Positions 62,305-64,000 of a stretch of DNA of 64,000 bases are shown one piece after another. The stretch comes from Ramlibacter algicola. GTDB taxonomy: Bacteria > Pseudomonadota > Gammaproteobacteria > Burkholderiales > Burkholderiaceae_C. The stretch lies in NCBI RefSeq assembly GCF_016641735.1, contig NZ_JAEDAO010000001.1, forward strand, positions 1,674,001 to 1,738,000, given 5' to 3'. The notes beneath the pieces were generated by a model. It had not been told where the DNA came from. It ran no database searches and worked only from the letters and a program-made list of their open reading frames with translations. The translations under genes were made by a program, and so were the position numbers. Each line of letters starts with the position of its first letter. Positions within the stretch are counted from its first letter, which is position 1.

Positions 62305-62480
62305 TGCGCCTTGGACTCCTCGAGCGCGGCGATGTCCTCGCAGAAGACGAGTTCCTCGTCGCCGCTTTCGAAGCGCGCGTTCAGCCAGATGCCGTCGCCG
62401 ATGTTCTCGACCACCTCGGCAGTGGTCCCGTTCTTCAGCCGGATCGTCTGGCCGGGCTGGATCTCGAGCAGGTTGATCAT
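62301..62480 (-). CDS. 59-residue conserved protein of aromatic operon, unknown function
   Basis: A small protein (MINLLEIQPGQTIRLKNGTTAEVVENIGDGIWLNARF then ESGDEELVFCEDIAALEES) with a beta-rich, SH3-like look and one Cys. I do not recognise a family. Its start at 62480 has a GGAA element 8 bases before it. It overlaps hpaG1 by 4 bases and follows the dioxygenase beta subunit by 11, so it is a true operon member. It may assist the dioxygenase, but this is a guess. Confidence 0.7.
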   Translation of the reverse strand: MINLLEIQPGQTIRLKNGTTAEVVENIGDGIWLNARFESGDEELVFCEDIAALEESKAQ

Positions 62481-62491
62481 GGGAGCGGTTC

Positions 62492-63091
62492 CTAGAAGAA
62501 GACGGTGAGGTTCTTCGCCAGCAGCACGTTCTGGTGGATGTGGATCTCGCGCTGCGCGAGCTTCCAGCCGTCGGCGGTACGGCGGATGCGGTCGAGGCGG
62601 TCGCCGACGAAGAAGTACTGCTCGTACTCGCAGCGGTTCTGGTAGATCAGGAAGCGGCTGGAGGCATCCACCTCGAGCTCGCCGGCGGCGTTCGTGTCGA
62701 TCGCCGACAGCTGCACGTTGGACACCATGCGGCACACGCGTGAGAGCGGCTCCTCGGCCCAGTGCACGCCGGTGAGGATCTGCTCGGCGCGCTTGCCCAG
62801 CGACCACTTGCCCTCGTTGAACCAGCTGATCTGCTTCTCGCGGGTCGTGAACTCGCGCGTGGCGTGCTCGCCGGCCTTCACGTTGTATTCCATGGGCATG
62901 AAGTAGCGCAGGTCGTCGGCCAGCGTCAGCAGCCATTCCTGGAAGCGGCGGTCGTCGAGCAGGTTGGCTTCGTCGTAGAGGAACTCCTCGATCTCGCGCT
63001 TCGTCTCGTAGTAGCGGTTGTCCCTCGGCAGGCGCGGCTTGGCGCCTGCGGCGGCAGCGGTCGGGACGAGGGCTTCGGCGGTTGCGGACAT
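62492..63091 (-). CDS. Aromatic-ring-hydroxylating dioxygenase beta subunit
   Basis: A 199-residue beta subunit of a Rieske oxygenase, NTF2-fold: YETKREIEEFLYDEANLLDDRRFQEWLLTLADDLRYFMPMEYNV, ERVCRMVSNVQ-like RVCRMVSNVQL, and SRFLIYQNRCEYEQYFFVGDRLDRIRRTADGWKLAQREIHIHQNVL. These are standard for the BenB/NahAd/BphE group. It is structural; the alpha subunit carries the iron centres. The alpha subunit gene ends at 63907 on the same strand, with an SDR between. Confidence 0.92.
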   Translation of the reverse strand: MSATAEALVPTAAAAGAKPRLPRDNRYYETKREIEEFLYDEANLLDDRRFQEWLLTLADDLRYFMPMEYNVKAGEHATREFTTREKQISWFNEGKWSLGKRAEQILTGVHWAEEPLSRVCRMVSNVQLSAIDTNAAGELEVDASSRFLIYQNRCEYEQYFFVGDRLDRIRRTADGWKLAQREIHIHQNVLLAKNLTVFF

Positions 63092-63113
63092 GGTGGGGTG
63101 TTCTCCTGGGGAC

Positions 63114-63902
63114 TCAAGGCTTGGGCGGCACGGGGCCGCCCTGGTGCGCGAAGCATCCGACGTCGAGGACGGTGCCGGAAATCGTGGCCGCCTCGTCGGA
63201 CAGCAGGAACGCCACGGCGTTCGCCAGGTCGCGGCCGGTCGCGGGGCGTCCCGCGGCCGTGCCCGGCGCGGGCTTGCGCACGAAGGCGTCGACGTTGCCG
63301 CCCATGCGGCCGACGCTCATGCCGGACACGATGCCGCCGCCGCCGGGAATGGCGACGTTGACGCGCACGTGGTCGTGGAAGTGGTCGTAGGCCATCGCCA
63401 TCGACAGGGCGACGATCGCGCCCTTGCTCGACGCATACGCGGCCATGTTGGGCTTGCCGTAGCCGGCGCCGGAGCCGATGTTCACGATCGAGCCGCCACC
63501 CGCCTTGGCCATGTGCGGCAGCACGGCGCGGCTCATGAGGTACGTGCCCTTGACGTTGACGTCGAAGATCTTCTCGAAGACGGCTTCCTCGGTCGTCAGC
63601 ACGGTACCGATCGGACCGATGGCGGCGTTGTTGACCAGGCCGTGGATCGCGCCGTAGCGGGACATGGCGTGGTCGACGACGCGCCGCACGTCGCTCGCGT
63701 TGGACACGTCGGCTTCGAGCACGTCGGCCTTGCAGCCGGCCTGTTCCAGTTCCTGCAGGACCGAGTCGACGCCTTGCGCGGTGCTGGACACCTGCGGCTG
63801 CGCCAGCCCGAAGGCGACGACCTGGTGGCCGCGGCGGGCCAGTTCGACGGTGATGGACTGGCCGAGGCCGAAGGTCCCACCGGTGACGATGACGACGGAC
63901 AC
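63114..63902 (-). CDS. SDR, probable cis-dihydrodiol dehydrogenase
   Basis: A 262-residue classical SDR: VIVTGGTFGLGQSITVELARRGH, NNAAIGPIG, Ser in NIGSGAGYGKP, and YASSK. It ends in GTVLDVGCFAHQGG. Set between the alpha and beta genes of a Rieske dioxygenase, it probably re-aromatises the cis-diol product to a catechol with NAD. Its start is 4 bases from the alpha subunit stop, so translation is coupled. Confidence 0.88.
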   Translation of the reverse strand: MSVVIVTGGTFGLGQSITVELARRGHQVVAFGLAQPQVSSTAQGVDSVLQELEQAGCKADVLEADVSNASDVRRVVDHAMSRYGAIHGLVNNAAIGPIGTVLTTEEAVFEKIFDVNVKGTYLMSRAVLPHMAKAGGGSIVNIGSGAGYGKPNMAAYASSKGAIVALSMAMAYDHFHDHVRVNVAIPGGGGIVSGMSVGRMGGNVDAFVRKPAPGTAAGRPATGRDLANAVAFLLSDEAATISGTVLDVGCFAHQGGPVPPKP

Positions 63903-63906
63903 CGGC

Positions 63907-64000
63907 TTACTCGGCGAAGCTCGCCGGCTCCTTGTCCTTGCGTCCCAGCAGCGTGTCCCAGTCGGCGGCGTTCATGTAGTCGCGCCAGCGGCGGTAGAAC
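63907..64000 (-). CDS. Ring-hydroxylating dioxygenase alpha subunit, C-terminal end (partial)
   Basis: The last 30 codons of a minus-strand gene that continues past the window. The frame reads FYRRWRDYMNAADW, then DTLLGRKDKEPASFAE and stop (TAA at 63907-63909). This resembles the C-terminal tail of benzoate/toluate-type alpha subunits (FYRRWxxxM). Position directly before the SDR and beta subunit supports it. The Rieske and iron sites lie outside the window. Confidence 0.7.
   Translation of the reverse strand, partial: FYRRWRDYMNAADWDTLLGRKDKEPASFAE

Overview
This 64 kb window is GC-rich chromosomal DNA from a betaproteobacterium. It most resembles Burkholderiales, probably a Comamonadaceae member such as a Ramlibacter- or Variovorax-like soil bacterium. 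The evidence is gene content: a Bug-type tricarboxylate-binding protein, CaiB/CitE-like CoA enzymes, homoprotocatechuate meta-cleavage genes and a quinol-type NO reductase. The genus is inference. No rRNA, tRNA, CRISPR array or transposase was seen.

Layout. (1) 1-5.9 kb: an acid/CoA-ester catabolic set (MmgE/PrpD end, CaiB/BaiF CoA-transferase, CitE-like lyase), then an opposing set (NTF2-like protein, zinc alcohol dehydrogenase, SDR) and a Bug solute-binding protein. (2) 5.9-21.4 kb: a denitrification block. It holds an FNR/DNR-type box, a DUF2249 protein, quinol NO reductase, NsrR, a DUF59 protein, a membrane protein, a nitronate monooxygenase-like flavoenzyme, a class II ribonucleotide reductase interrupted by an intein, and two NnrS proteins. 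A second FNR/DNR-type box then precedes a heme-c-fused copper nitrite reductase (nirK), nirV, a SCO1/SenC protein and a DUF3079 protein. (3) 21.4-29.3 kb: an RND efflux operon (outer-membrane factor, pump, adaptor, degenerate alpha/beta hydrolase) with a divergent LysR regulator. (4) 29.3-33.9 kb: a CueR-like MerR regulator with two matching long-spacer promoters, a DUF1127 protein, a thioesterase-like protein, a second LysR, mmsA and a lone receiver protein. (5) 34-52.5 kb: a mixed accessory stretch with an amino-acid permease, two histidine kinases (one frameshifted), response regulators, a ferritin-like protein with cytochrome c, two AraC regulators, a PEP-mutase family protein with an extra C-terminal domain, msrB-msrA-oxidoreductase-MFS, glnS and a flavin disulfide reductase. 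It is bracketed by a 40 bp near-identical direct repeat, one copy of which lies inside an intact EthD-family gene. (6) 52.5-64 kb: one tightly packed minus-strand operon for aromatic catabolism.

How they fit together. Region 2 reduces nitrite to NO to N2O, senses NO with NsrR, and supplies dNTPs through an oxygen-independent B12 reductase. Region 6 encodes most of the homoprotocatechuate pathway (HpaD, HpaE, HpaG1/G2, HpaH, HpaI, then a succinate-semialdehyde dehydrogenase). It is preceded by a ring-hydroxylating dioxygenase (alpha end, beta), a dihydrodiol-dehydrogenase-like SDR and a flavin monooxygenase that could feed the ring-cleavage substrate. hpaF is not visible.

The most notable single feature is the intein in the ribonucleotide reductase. 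Its splice junction falls directly before the cysteine expected to carry the catalytic thiyl radical.
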